DNA of 64,000 nucleotides from positions 1 through 64,000 of the forward strand of contig NZ_VOBG01000014.1 in assembly GCF_008369295.1 (NCBI RefSeq), in the 5' to 3' direction. Below the pieces are notes generated by a model. That model was not told the origin of the DNA, did not search any database, and saw nothing but the letters and a program-made list of their open reading frames with translations. The position numbers were made by a program, and so were the translations under genes. This DNA is from Pseudomonas sp. ANT_H4. Its GTDB lineage: Bacteria; Pseudomonadota; Gammaproteobacteria; Pseudomonadales; Pseudomonadaceae. This document shows, in pieces, positions 9,217 through 18,176 of this stretch (positions are counted from its first letter, which is position 1; each line of letters begins with the position of its first letter).

Positions 9217-10088
9217 TGAAGGGAATCGTATTGGCCGGTGGCTCCGGTACCCGTTTGCACCCCATTACCCTGGGCGTTTCCAAGCAACTGTTGCCGGTGT
9301 ACGACAAGCCGATGATCTACTACCCGATCTCGGTGCTGATGCTCGCCGGGATCAAGGATATCCTGGTGATTTCCACTCCGGTGGATCTGCCGCAATACCG
9401 CAACCTGCTGGGAGATGGCAGCCAATTCGGCGTGCGCTTTACCTATGCCGAACAACCCTCTCCCGATGGCCTGGCCCAGGCATTCCTGATTGGCGAGGAG
9501 TTTATCGGCGAAGACCCGGTGTGCCTGATCCTGGGCGATAACATCTTCCACGGCCAACATTTCGGCGACCAACTACGCACCGCTGCTGAACGCCCATCCG
9601 GCGCCACCGTGTTTGGCTACTGGGTCAAGGACCCGGAACGCTTCGGAGTGATCGACTTCGACAGTGAGGGGCGCGCCCTGTCCATCGAAGAAAAACCGGC
9701 CAAGCCCAAATCGAGCTATGCGGTGACCGGCCTGTATTTCTACGATAACGACGTGATCAAGATCGCCAAGGCGGTCAAGCCGTCGCCGCGCGGCGAGCTG
9801 GAAATCACCGACGTCAACAATGCTTACCTCAAGCGCGGCGACCTGCATGTCGAGCGCTTTGGGCGTGGATTCGCCTGGCTCGATACCGGCACCCATGACA
9901 GCCTGTTGGAAGCGTCAACCTATGTGCAGACCATTGAGCACCGTCAAGGGCTGAAGGTCGCGTGCCTGGAAGAGATTGCTTACCAAAATGGCTGGATTGA
10001 TCGTGATCATTTGCTGGAACGGGCCAAATATTTTGGCAAGACCGGCTACGGCCAATACCTGTTCATGATTGCCAGGGAAGCGCAATGA
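9213..10088 (+). CDS. rfbA: Glucose-1-phosphate thymidylyltransferase
   Basis: First step of dTDP-L-rhamnose synthesis: joins dTTP and glucose 1-phosphate, and is usually inhibited by the end product. It has 291 residues from ATG 9213, a start overlapping the rfbB stop. The nucleotidyltransferase signature GIVLAGGSGTRLHPIT is followed by SKQLLPVYDKPMIYYP, the metal-binding LILGDNIFHG, and GFAWLDTGTHDSLLEAS near the end, all in family order. Translation is probably coupled to rfbB. Confidence 0.96.
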   Translation: MMKGIVLAGGSGTRLHPITLGVSKQLLPVYDKPMIYYPISVLMLAGIKDILVISTPVDLPQYRNLLGDGSQFGVRFTYAEQPSPDGLAQAFLIGEEFIGEDPVCLILGDNIFHGQHFGDQLRTAAERPSGATVFGYWVKDPERFGVIDFDSEGRALSIEEKPAKPKSSYAVTGLYFYDNDVIKIAKAVKPSPRGELEITDVNNAYLKRGDLHVERFGRGFAWLDTGTHDSLLEASTYVQTIEHRQGLKVACLEEIAYQNGWIDRDHLLERAKYFGKTGYGQYLFMIAREAQ

Positions 10089-10630
10089 AAGTCACTGAGA
10101 CGACATTGCCTGGAGTGCTGATCATCGAACCTAAGGTGTTTGGTGATGAACGCGGCTTCTTCTACGAAAGCTTCAACTCCCGGGCCTTCGAAGAGGCCTC
10201 CGGGCTGAAACGCGACTTCGTCCAGGATAACCACTCGCGCTCGCAAAAAGGCGTGTTGCGCGGCCTGCATTACCAGCTCGAACACACCCAGGGCAAACTG
10301 GTGCGCGTCACCGCCGGAGAAGTGCTGGACGTGGCCGTCGACATTCGCCGCAGTTCGCCCAACTTCGGGCAGTGGGTCGGCGTGCGCCTGTCAGCACAGA
10401 ACCATCGCCAGCTGTGGGTACCAGAAGGTTTTGCCCATGGTTTCGTGGTATTGAGTGAATTCGCCGAGTTCCTCTACAAAACCACCGACTACTACCAGCC
10501 CAGCGCCGAGCGCAGCATTCTCTGGAATGACGCGACGCTGGCCATTGATTGGGAACTGACGGAACCGCCACAGCTGTCCGCCAAGGACCAGAACGGCAAA
10601 AGCCTCCAAGAGGCTGATCTGTTCCCATGA
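10085..10630 (+). CDS. rfbC: dTDP-4-dehydrorhamnose 3,5-epimerase
   Basis: Epimerises C3 and C5 of the 4-keto-6-deoxy sugar. The 181-residue cupin protein has the family run from PGVLIIEPKVFGDERGFFYES through QDNHSRS. The catalytic histidine lies in VLRGLHYQ, and LWVPEGFAHGFVVLSE closes the active site. The start overlaps the rfbA stop by four bases (ATGA), and the stop overlaps the rfbD start the same way, a tightly coupled operon. Confidence 0.96.
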   Translation: MKVTETTLPGVLIIEPKVFGDERGFFYESFNSRAFEEASGLKRDFVQDNHSRSQKGVLRGLHYQLEHTQGKLVRVTAGEVLDVAVDIRRSSPNFGQWVGVRLSAQNHRQLWVPEGFAHGFVVLSEFAEFLYKTTDYYQPSAERSILWNDATLAIDWELTEPPQLSAKDQNGKSLQEADLFP

Positions 10631-11508
10631 GCACGCCCCTGAAAATCCTCATCAGCGGCCAACACGGCCAGGTTTCCCAAGAGCTGCAACAGCGGCTCAA
10701 GGGCCTGGGCGAATTGGTGATTCTGGGCCGCGACCAGATCGACCTGACGCACCCCGAGCAAATTCGCCAACAGGTGCGCGCCCATCGCCCTGGGTTAATT
10801 ATTAACGCCGCAGCCCATACCGCCGTCGACCAGGCCGAAAACGAGCCGGATGTCGCCTTCGCGATCAACGCCACGGCGCCAGGCATCTTCGCCGAAGAGG
10901 CCAAGGCCCTGGGCATCCCGCTGATCCACTACTCCACCGACTACGTATTCGACGGCAGCAAAACTGCGCCCTATACCGAAGACGACGCGCCAAACCCGCT
11001 CGGCGTCTACGGCAAGAGCAAGTTGGCCGGCGAGCAGGCCATCGCGGCCGTGGGCGGTGAACACCTGATCCTGCGCACCAGCTGGGTCTACTCGACCCAC
11101 GGCAAGAATTTCCTGTTGACCATGCAACGCCTGCTACAGGAAAAGCCGCATATGCGCATCGTCGCCGACCAGATCGGCGCGCCGACCTGGGCCGGGAGCA
11201 TCGCCAACAGCACCCGCGCCTTGATCGAGCGCTGGCAGGCAGGCCAGGCAGGCAAATGGGGCACCTATCACCTGACCGCCAAGGGCGAGACCTCCTGGTT
11301 CGGTTTTGCCCAGGCCATTGGTGAGCAATTGCTGGCCGAAGGCAAGGCCTGCGCCGAGCTGGAAGCAATTCCCTCCAGCGCCTATCCAACGCCGGCAAAG
11401 CGCCCCTTGAACTCGCGCCTCGATTGCAGCCGTCTACAGCAACAATGGCAAGTCTCGCAACCACAATGGCACGACGCATTGCGCGAGTGTCTTGCCGGGC
11501 AGCACTAG
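10627..11508 (+). CDS. rfbD: dTDP-4-dehydrorhamnose reductase
   Basis: Last step: NAD(P)H-dependent reduction giving dTDP-L-rhamnose. It has 293 residues. The nucleotide-binding glycine motif is ISGQHGQVSQEL, the catalytic region reads HYSTDYVFDGSK and PLGVYGKSKLAGEQ (Tyr-x3-Lys), and RTSWVYSTHGKNF matches the family. It is the last gene of rfbBACD. A short hairpin follows at 11516-11535, then the unrelated sensor kinase gene. Confidence 0.96.
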   Translation: MSTPLKILISGQHGQVSQELQQRLKGLGELVILGRDQIDLTHPEQIRQQVRAHRPGLIINAAAHTAVDQAENEPDVAFAINATAPGIFAEEAKALGIPLIHYSTDYVFDGSKTAPYTEDDAPNPLGVYGKSKLAGEQAIAAVGGEHLILRTSWVYSTHGKNFLLTMQRLLQEKPHMRIVADQIGAPTWAGSIANSTRALIERWQAGQAGKWGTYHLTAKGETSWFGFAQAIGEQLLAEGKACAELEAIPSSAYPTPAKRPLNSRLDCSRLQQQWQVSQPQWHDALRECLAGQH

Positions 11509-11515
11509 GCATAAT

Positions 11516-11535
11516 GCGCCTGTACCTCCAGGCGC
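11516..11535. other. Small hairpin between rfbD and dctB
   Basis: A perfect 7-bp stem gcgcctg/caggcgc with a six-base loop lies in the 36-base gap. No T-run follows, so it is not a standard intrinsic terminator. It could stabilise the end of the rfb message. Confidence 0.4.
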
Positions 11536-11544
11536 CCGACTCCC

Positions 11545-13353
11545 ATGACCCCACCCCTTGCGCGAAGACCCCGCTGGCGTAGCCTGGCCTTGCTGGCGCT
11601 ATGCCTGGCGCCGCTACTGTGGCCGCTGGAGCACTTGGCCGAGCGCTACTATCGTAGCGAATTGGCCGGGCAGAACCGTCAGACCCTCGACCTGTACGTC
11701 GCCAACCTGCTGGGCACCCTGCACCGCTACGAAGTGTTACCGCAGATCCTTGGCGACTTGCCAGCCCTGCGTACTGCCCTCGACGCGCCCCACGTCAGCA
11801 CCAACCTGGTCAGCGCCAACCTGCTGCTCAAGGACGTCGCCGCCCAGGCCGGGGTGGAAGTGATGTACCTGATGGACACCACCGGCAAGACCCTGGCCGC
11901 GTCAAACTGGGACAAGCAAGACAGCTTCGTCGGTCGCAACTTCTCCTTTCGCCCCTACTTCAGCGAAGCCATGGCCGGGCGCCTGGGCCGTTTCTTCGGC
12001 CTGGGCACCACCTCGGCCAAGCGCGGCTACTTCTTCGCTGCTGCTGTGCGCGACGGTGAAACCATCATCGGCGTGCTGGTGGTCAAGGTCGACCTGGACC
12101 ACACCGAAAGCCTCTGGGGCAAGACCCCGGAGCAATTGCTGGTGACCGACCACAACGGCGTGGTGATTCTCACCTCGCGCCCACAATGGCGCTTTCGTGC
12201 TACCCGGCCGCTGACCGATGCGGAGCGCCAAGCCATCATAGCCATCCAGCCCTACCCTACCCGTGACCCGCAGCCACTGAACCTCAATCCCAATGCCTGG
12301 CTGCGGCAATCCACGGCAATCGCCGAAACCGGCTGGAACGTTGAAATCCTCGCCCCACGCACGTTGATCGACCGCCCGGTGCGTACTGTCGTTGCGGTCG
12401 GGGGCGCGGCGTTGCTGGTGCTGATGCTCTTGCTCGGCCTGATGATGCAGCGCCGTCGCCACTACCTGGAACGCATCGCCTTCGAAGCCAAGGCCCGCCG
12501 CGAACTGGAAATGCGCGTGATCGAGCGCACCAGCGACCTGGAAGGTCTCAACCGACGGCTCAAACAGGAAGTGCTGGAGCGTGAGCACGCGCAGCAGAAG
12601 CTGGTGCGCGCCCAGGATGACCTGGTGCAGGCCGGCAAACTGTCAGCGCTGGGCACCATGTCGGCGAGCATCAGCCATGAACTCAACCAGCCGCTGGCGG
12701 CCATTCGCAGCTATGCGGAAAACGCCGAAATTCTCCTCGATCACCAGCGCACCGACGACGCCCGAGGTAACCTCAAGCTGATCAGTGAACTGACCGGGCG
12801 CATGGCCTCGATCATTGCCCATCTGCGTGCCTTTGCTCGGCGTGACCGCCATGCGCCAGAAAGCGTGGCCCTGCAACCGGCCCTGGACGACGCCCTGGCG
12901 CTGCTAGCCAAACGCAGACGAGCCATGGAAGTCGAGTTGATCCGCGACTTGCCGGAGGCGACCTTGTGGGTGGAGGCCGGGGAAACGCGGCTGCGCCAGG
13001 TGCTGGGCAACCTGCTGGCCAACGCCCTCGATGCGCTAACCGAAAAAGGCCCGCCGCGAAAATTGTGGTTGAGTGCCCAATCCACCGACCAGGGCGTCAA
13101 CCTGTACATTCGCGACAACGGCCCGGGGTTCTGCATGGAAGCCCTGGGCCGCGCCAGCGAGCCTTTCTACACCACCAAGACCCGCACCCAGGGCCTGGGG
13201 TTGGGCCTGGCGATCTGTGACACGCTGATGCGCGCCTTTGGCGGTGAACTGCTGTTCGCCAACCACCGCGAAGGTGGCGCACTGTTAACCTTGAAACTGC
13301 GCGCCGGAGCACCGGGCGTCAGTTTGCAACCGTCCGAGGACCGCAGTGTATGA
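11545..13353 (+). CDS. dctB: Sensor histidine kinase, DctB type
   Basis: Inner-membrane sensor that phosphorylates the adjacent DctD-type regulator. In 602 residues it has an N-terminal membrane helix (residues 14-28), a periplasmic double-PAS-like sensor (VMYLMDTTGKTLAASNW, VGRNFSFRPYF, VTDHNGVVILTSRP), a second helix near 292-308, a coiled coil, HisKA with ISHELNQPLAAIRSYAE, and HATPase with the N box LLANALDAL, DNGPGF and GLGLGLAI. The DctB-like sensor implies C4-dicarboxylates as the signal, but related kinases sense other acids and no transporter is adjacent. The dctD start overlaps its stop. Confidence 0.85.
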   Translation: MTPPLARRPRWRSLALLALCLAPLLWPLEHLAERYYRSELAGQNRQTLDLYVANLLGTLHRYEVLPQILGDLPALRTALDAPHVSTNLVSANLLLKDVAAQAGVEVMYLMDTTGKTLAASNWDKQDSFVGRNFSFRPYFSEAMAGRLGRFFGLGTTSAKRGYFFAAAVRDGETIIGVLVVKVDLDHTESLWGKTPEQLLVTDHNGVVILTSRPQWRFRATRPLTDAERQAIIAIQPYPTRDPQPLNLNPNAWLRQSTAIAETGWNVEILAPRTLIDRPVRTVVAVGGAALLVLMLLLGLMMQRRRHYLERIAFEAKARRELEMRVIERTSDLEGLNRRLKQEVLEREHAQQKLVRAQDDLVQAGKLSALGTMSASISHELNQPLAAIRSYAENAEILLDHQRTDDARGNLKLISELTGRMASIIAHLRAFARRDRHAPESVALQPALDDALALLAKRRRAMEVELIRDLPEATLWVEAGETRLRQVLGNLLANALDALTEKGPPRKLWLSAQSTDQGVNLYIRDNGPGFCMEALGRASEPFYTTKTRTQGLGLGLAICDTLMRAFGGELLFANHREGGALLTLKLRAGAPGVSLQPSEDRSV

Positions 13354-14732
13354 GTATCGATAACCAGATTCAGGTGGTGTTGATCGACGATGATCCGCAC
13401 CTGCGTCAGGCCCTGTGCCAGACCCTGGACCTGGCCGGGCTGAAAGTCCTGCCCCTTGGCGAAGCCACGGGCCTGACCTCGCGCTTGTCCCGAGATTGGC
13501 CGGGAGTGGTGGTCAGTGATATCCGCATGCCAGGCATGGACGGTCTTGAGCTGCTGGCCGAACTTCACGGCCAGGACCCTGAGTTGCCGGTGCTGCTGAT
13601 CACCGGCCACGGCGACGTGCCGCTGGCGGTCCAGGCCATGCGTGCCGGCGCCTACGATTTCCTCGAAAAACCCTTCGCCAGCGACGCCCTGCTCGACAGC
13701 GTGCGCCGCGCCCTGGCCTTGCGCCGGCTGGTGCTGGACAACCGCAGCCTGCGCCTGGCCCTGAGCGATCGCCAGCAACTGAGCACGCGACTGGTCGGGC
13801 AATCGGCACCGATGCTGCGCCTGCGCGAACAGATCGGGGCGCTGGCGGCGACCAAGGCCGACGTGCTGATCCTTGGCGAAACCGGCGCCGGCAAGGAAGT
13901 GGTAGCCCGCGCCCTGCACGATCTGTCGAACCGCCGTGCCGGTCCGTTTGTAGCGATCAACGCCGGAGCCCTGGCCGAGTCGGTGGTGGAAAGTGAGTTG
14001 TTTGGTCATGAACCAGGCGCATTTACTGGTGCGCAAAAACGACGAATCGGCAAGTTCGAATTTGCCAATGGTGGCACGCTATTTCTCGATGAAATCGAAA
14101 GCATGAGCCTGGACGTGCAGGTCAAACTGCTGCGGCTGTTGCAGGAACGGGTGGTGGAGCGCCTGGGGGGCAATCAACTAATCCCGCTGGATATCCGCAT
14201 CATCGCCGCCACCAAGGAAGACCTGCGCCATTCGGCCGATCAGGGGCGCTTTCGGGCCGACTTGTACTATCGCCTCAACGTCGCGTCGCTGCGCATTCCG
14301 CCCCTGCGCGAGCGCGGCGAAGATGCGTTAATGCTATTCCAGCACTTCGCCGACGAGGCCAGCACTCGCCATGGCCTGCCGCTGCATGAGTTGCAACCGG
14401 GCCAGCGCGCCTTGCTGCTGCGCCACAGTTGGCCGGGCAATGTACGGGAGCTGCAAAATGCCGCCGAACGCTTCGCCTTGGGCCTGGAACTGGCGCTGGA
14501 CAATACGCCGGACGGTCCGGCGGCGGGCATTGCGATGACGGCCGGTGGCCTGAGTGAGCAAGTCGAACACTTCGAGAAAAGCCTGATTACCGCCGAACTG
14601 GCCCGTCCCCACAGTTCCATGCGCAGCCTCGCCGAGGCCCTTGGCGTGCCGCGCAAAACCCTGCACGACAAACTGCGCAAGCACGGGCTGAGCTTCGCCG
14701 ACAGCGGCAACAGCAGTGCGGACGACGAATAA
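13350..14732 (+). CDS. dctD: Sigma-54-dependent response regulator, DctD type
   Basis: Activates sigma-54 promoters after phosphorylation by the preceding kinase. In 460 residues it has a receiver with phospho-acceptor Asp57 (VVVSDIRMPGMDG), an AAA+ domain with Walker A GETGAGKE, an intact sigma-54 contact loop GAFTGAQ and Walker B LFLDEIES, arginine-finger region RFRADLYYRLNV, and a C-terminal Fis-type helix-turn-helix (SLAEALGVPRKTLHDKLRKH). It overlaps dctB by four bases (ATGA). Target promoters are not evident in this window. Confidence 0.88.
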   Translation: MSIDNQIQVVLIDDDPHLRQALCQTLDLAGLKVLPLGEATGLTSRLSRDWPGVVVSDIRMPGMDGLELLAELHGQDPELPVLLITGHGDVPLAVQAMRAGAYDFLEKPFASDALLDSVRRALALRRLVLDNRSLRLALSDRQQLSTRLVGQSAPMLRLREQIGALAATKADVLILGETGAGKEVVARALHDLSNRRAGPFVAINAGALAESVVESELFGHEPGAFTGAQKRRIGKFEFANGGTLFLDEIESMSLDVQVKLLRLLQERVVERLGGNQLIPLDIRIIAATKEDLRHSADQGRFRADLYYRLNVASLRIPPLRERGEDALMLFQHFADEASTRHGLPLHELQPGQRALLLRHSWPGNVRELQNAAERFALGLELALDNTPDGPAAGIAMTAGGLSEQVEHFEKSLITAELARPHSSMRSLAEALGVPRKTLHDKLRKHGLSFADSGNSSADDE

Positions 14733-14756
14733 CCTTCACTTTGCCAAGAGGCACCC

Positions 14757-15212
14757 ATGAGTCGCGATAGCCGTTACCTGGAATCGATCCTCCACCACGA
14801 CATTCCCCTTACGCGGGAGATGGGCCTCAAGGTGCTCGGCTGGCAGGGCCGGCAACTGCAACTGCACTTGCCGTTACAAGCCAACATCAACCACAAAAGC
14901 ACCATGTTCGGCGGCAGTCTCTACTGCGGTGCCGTGCTGGCGGGCTGGGGTTGGCTGCACCTGCAATTGCGTGAGGAAGGGATCGAGGACGGACACATCG
15001 TGATTCAGGAAGGGCAGATCAGTTATCCGTTGCCCGTCACTCGGGATGCGACGGTGATTTGCCAAGCGCCGGAGGAAAAGGTGTGGAAGCGCTTTGTGGC
15101 GACGTATCGGCGGTATGGGCGGGCGCGATTGGCGCTGCAGACGTGGATTGTGAATGACGGCAGTGAAGAGCGTGCCGTCGCCTTCACTGGCCAATATGTC
15201 CTTCACCGCTAA
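14757..15212 (+). CDS. Thioesterase-fold protein, YiiD C-terminal type
   Basis: A 151-residue hotdog-fold protein resembling the C-terminal half of E. coli YiiD. The motif NINHKSTMFGGSLYCGAVLAGWGWLHL covers the central helix and active-site region of that family, and VATYRRYGRARLAL follows. It probably hydrolyses acyl thioesters; the substrate is unknown. It follows dctD by 24 bases on the same strand with GAGG near the ATG, so it may be co-transcribed, although no functional link is obvious. Confidence 0.7.
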   Translation: MSRDSRYLESILHHDIPLTREMGLKVLGWQGRQLQLHLPLQANINHKSTMFGGSLYCGAVLAGWGWLHLQLREEGIEDGHIVIQEGQISYPLPVTRDATVICQAPEEKVWKRFVATYRRYGRARLALQTWIVNDGSEERAVAFTGQYVLHR

Positions 15213-15239
15213 ACGCAGGCTTGCCACACAACGGCGCTT

Positions 15240-15340
15240 GTAGGAGCAAGCTTGCTCGCGATGGACGTCAACGATAACGCGTGCTTGTGGGTAACGCGGC
15301 ACCCTCGGGCTTTTCGCGAGCACGAACTAGGCGTCCCCCT
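15240..15340. repeat. REP unit (about 100 bp), copy D, inverted and degenerate
   Basis: The left arm taggagcaagcttgctcgcg (15241-15260) is well preserved. The right arm (ttttcgcgagcacgaacta, 15311-15329) is decayed. The spacer read on the minus strand contains cgcgttatcgttgacg, shared with copies A and B. It separates the thioesterase gene from convergent cysQ. Confidence 0.7.
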
Positions 15341-15342
15341 CG

Positions 15343-16179
15343 CTACAGGCTAGCCAGGGTCAACAGCCGCTCGCGCCACGCGGCCTTCGCCGGCAACGCC
15401 AAAAAAAACGGGTTCAGTAGCGATTCCCGCGCTGGATAACTGAACGGCTGGCCATTCAACTCCAGCACTTCACCACCCGCCCCCTCCAGCACGCCCTGGG
15501 CGGCAGCGGTATCCCATTGCGAGGTCGGTGCCAGGCGCGGGTAGCAATCGGCGGAGCCTTCGGCCAACAGGCAAAACTTCAGCGAGCTGCCGATATTGGC
15601 CAGCTTCAACTCCCCCAGTCCTTCGCTCAATCCAGCCAGCAAGCGCTCTTGCTCGGGACTGGAATGGCGGCGGCTGGCAACCACGGTAAACGCCTCACCC
15701 GCCGCAGGCATCTGGCGCACCTGAATCTGCTTGGGCGCTTCATTCACATCAGAGCGCCAGGCCCCAAGGCGGGCACCGCCGAAATAACAACGGCCGCTGG
15801 TGGGAATCGACACCACGCCAAACACCACCCGGCCTTGTTCGATCAAGGCGATATTGACGGTAAATTCTTCACTGCCGCTGATGAACTCCTTGGTGCCATC
15901 CAACGGGTCCACCAGCCACCAGCGCTGCCAACCGGCACGCACGCTCTGGTCGATGTCGGCGTCTTCCTCCGAGAGCACTGGAATGCTCGGGTCCAGCGCG
16001 GTCAGCCCAGCGAGAATCAGATGGTGAGCGGCCAGATCAGCGGCGGTCACCGGTGAATCATCGGACTTGTTGGTCACGGCTACATCGGCACGCCAATACG
16101 GCAGGATCACTTCGCCCGCCTGGCGGGCCAATTCAATCACAGGAGCAATAAGCGGGTGACCCAGGGACAGTTCGCTCAT
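15343..16179 (-). CDS. cysQ: 3'(2'),5'-bisphosphate nucleotidase
   Basis: Removes the 3'-phosphate from PAP (and PAPS), a by-product of sulfate assimilation that inhibits sulfotransferases and nucleases. It has 278 residues of the inositol-monophosphatase superfamily. Metal-binding motifs are VLSEEDADID, the signature WWLVDPLDGTKEFI, and the later SQWDTAAAQGVLEGAGG. It overlaps the nudE stop by four bases, so the two are co-transcribed and both clear nucleotide side products. Its stop lies just past REP copy D. Confidence 0.92.
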   Translation of the reverse strand: MSELSLGHPLIAPVIELARQAGEVILPYWRADVAVTNKSDDSPVTAADLAAHHLILAGLTALDPSIPVLSEEDADIDQSVRAGWQRWWLVDPLDGTKEFISGSEEFTVNIALIEQGRVVFGVVSIPTSGRCYFGGARLGAWRSDVNEAPKQIQVRQMPAAGEAFTVVASRRHSSPEQERLLAGLSEGLGELKLANIGSSLKFCLLAEGSADCYPRLAPTSQWDTAAAQGVLEGAGGEVLELNGQPFSYPARESLLNPFFLALPAKAAWRERLLTLASL

Positions 16180-16742
16180 GGCTGGAACGCTCCTCGTTGG
16201 GTCAACAGGTCTCGCACCAGATAGAGCGCGGCCAGGGCACGGCCTTCGCTGAACTGCTCGTTTTGCGCCAACTGTGAGAGCTCGCGCAGGTTAACCCGGT
16301 CCACGCGCATCGGCTCGGGTTCGTCGCCTTCCAGGCGCTCTTCATACAGGTCAGTGGCCAGCACTACCTGGATTTTCTGGCTCATGTAGCCGGGGGACAG
16401 CGACAGTTCTGTCAGGTGTTCCAACTGACGGGCGCCGAAACCTGCTTCTTCCTTAAGCTCCCGGTCCGCCGCTGCCAATACGTCTTCACCCGGCTCGATC
16501 AGGCCCTTGGGCAAGGACAATTCGTACTCGTCGGTGCCACCGCAGTACTCTTCGATCAACAGCGCATGGTCAGAATCGATCATCGCCACGATCATCACCG
16601 CGCCATACCCAGCGCCTTTGCCCACCAGGCGCTCGTAGGTACGTTCCACGCCATTGGAAAAGCGCAATTGCACTTCCTCCACCCGGAACAAACGGCTGCT
16701 GGCGACGATTTCGCGGGCGAGGACGGTGGGTTTCTGGCGCAT
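16176..16742 (-). CDS. nudE: ADP-sugar/ADP compounds hydrolase, NudE
   Basis: Nudix hydrolase cleaving ADP-ribose, NADH and related ADP compounds. It has 188 residues with a complete Nudix box (GLIEPGE then RELKEEAGF) near residue 90, and SPGYMSQKIQVVLA after it, as in NudE. It starts at ATG 16742 and overlaps cysQ at its end. A divergent promoter region of 87 bases separates it from yrfG; a nudE-yrfG pairing is usual in gammaproteobacteria. Confidence 0.92.
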   Translation of the reverse strand: MRQKPTVLAREIVASSRLFRVEEVQLRFSNGVERTYERLVGKGAGYGAVMIVAMIDSDHALLIEEYCGGTDEYELSLPKGLIEPGEDVLAAADRELKEEAGFGARQLEHLTELSLSPGYMSQKIQVVLATDLYEERLEGDEPEPMRVDRVNLRELSQLAQNEQFSEGRALAALYLVRDLLTQRGAFQP

Positions 16743-16829
16743 AAGCGGCTCCTTGGCGTGATCGGGTTACTATACCGTGGCTTTTCCGATTGTCTGTGTC
16801 GGATGTCTTTACTTACATGAGAGCTTTCC

Positions 16830-17492
16830 ATGCCCCCATTGCCCTGGCACGCCATCGACACCGTCCTGCTGGACATGGACGGCACCTTGCTGGACCTGCA
16901 TTTTGACAACCATTTCTGGATGGAGCACCTGCCCCAGCGCTATGCCGACCTGCATGGCGTGAGCCGGGCCATAGCCGAGATGGAGCTGCAGCCGTTGTTC
17001 GAGCGTAACGCTGGTCAGTTGCAATGGTATTGCCTGGACTTCTGGAGCGCCGAGCTGAACATTCCGGTGCGCGAACTCAAACTGGAAACCGCCCATCTGA
17101 TCGCGCTGCGCCCGGATGCCGACACCTTTCTGGCAGCGATCAAACAGGCCGGAAAACGCGTGATCCTGATCACCAACGCCCACCGCGACTCACTGTCGCT
17201 GAAACTGGAACGCATTGAGCTGGCGCCGTATTTCGAACGGCTGATCAGCTCCCATGACTATGGTTTCGCCAAGGAAAACCCGCAGTTCTGGGATGCCCTG
17301 CAAGCAGACATCGCCTTCGACCCGGCCCGTAGCCTGTTTATCGACGACACTTTGCCGATCTTGCGCAGCGCTCGGGATTTTGGCGTGGGGTATTTGCTGG
17401 CGGTGAAAGAGCCGGACAGCCGGAAGGGGCCTAAAGACACGGCGGAGTTTGCGGCGGTGGGGGATTATCGGGAGTTGATTGTCGGACTGTAA
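16830..17492 (+). CDS. yrfG: HAD-family GMP/IMP nucleotidase
   Basis: Cytoplasmic 5'-nucleotidase of the haloacid dehalogenase superfamily. It has 220 residues. Motif I is LLDMDGTLLDL with catalytic Asp15 and Asp17, motif II is VILITNAHRD, and motifs III/IV are FAKENPQFW and SLFIDDTLPIL. The assignment to YrfG rests on overall likeness and on the nudE neighbour. The stop is directly followed by REP copy A. Confidence 0.88.
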   Translation: MPPLPWHAIDTVLLDMDGTLLDLHFDNHFWMEHLPQRYADLHGVSRAIAEMELQPLFERNAGQLQWYCLDFWSAELNIPVRELKLETAHLIALRPDADTFLAAIKQAGKRVILITNAHRDSLSLKLERIELAPYFERLISSHDYGFAKENPQFWDALQADIAFDPARSLFIDDTLPILRSARDFGVGYLLAVKEPDSRKGPKDTAEFAAVGDYRELIVGL

Positions 17493-17594
17493 CTGTAGGA
17501 GCGAGCTTGCTCGCGAAAAACCCGAGAACGACGCGGGGCGTCAGGCTTCCCGCGTTATCGTTGACGACCTTCGCGAGCAAGCTCGCTCCTACAG
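17493..17594. repeat. REP unit (about 100 bp), copy A
   Basis: Two perfectly complementary 24-base arms (17493-17516, core gagcgagcttgctcgcga; and 17571-17594) flank a 54-base spacer containing cgcgttatcgttgacgacct. The first arm begins one base after the yrfG stop. This is the best-preserved of four copies in the window. Confidence 0.85.
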
Positions 17595-17603
17595 GGGTAC
17601 TGC

Positions 17604-18044
17604 TTACTCAGGAATACGCAGCGTCTGCCCAGGATAGATTTTGTCCGGATGAGACAACAGCGGCTTGTTGGCCTCAAAAATCTTGTTGTACAGGTTGGCG
17701 TCACCGTAAACGGTCTTGGAGATCGCGCTCAGGGTGTCGCCCTTCTTCACTACAACAAAAGCGGCGGCTGCAACCACAGGACCAGAAACGGTGATCTGGT
17801 CATCCACACTGGCCACACCGGCAATATTACCCAGCGCCAACAGGATCTTTTCTTTTTCTTCCTGACTGGCGACTTCACCCGTTACGGACACCTTGTCGCC
17901 ATCAACCGTGGTCTGCACATTCGGACTCCCCAGACCAACTTTGGCGACGTGGTCTTTCAACTGCTCACTCGCGTTCGCATTACCCGGCGTCAACAGATCA
18001 ATCAACTTCTCGCCTGCTTCTTTAACAAAGCTAAAAATACTCAT
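17604..18044 (-). CDS. lysM: BON-LysM peptidoglycan-associated protein
   Basis: A 146-residue protein with an N-terminal BON domain (about residues 25-80, GLGSPNVQTTVDGDKVSVTG) and a C-terminal LysM domain (about 95-144, YVVKKGDT-like VVVKKGDTLSAISKTVYGD, ending YPGQTLRIPE). This order matches E. coli YgaU/Kbp, a potassium-binding protein of uncertain location. There is no clear signal peptide. It is transcribed away from the LysR gene and convergent to yrfG across REP copy A. Confidence 0.88.
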   Translation of the reverse strand: MSIFSFVKEAGEKLIDLLTPGNANASEQLKDHVAKVGLGSPNVQTTVDGDKVSVTGEVASQEEKEKILLALGNIAGVASVDDQITVSGPVVAAAAFVVVKKGDTLSAISKTVYGDANLYNKIFEANKPLLSHPDKIYPGQTLRIPE

Positions 18045-18176
18045 GGTGCGCTCTCCTTGGGTTTTGATTTCCAGATGCCCAAGACTAGACCAGTCTTACA
18101 GACCTTGGTTCCAGTCCGACCAATGACCCAAACGCGCTAGAATCCCCCAGCCATTGGAATAAGCACTGGAGCGAAG

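Noticed and set aside
17493..17594. CRISPR-like repeat
   Set aside because: There are only two inverted arms, not several direct repeats with unique spacers; it is a REP-type unit.
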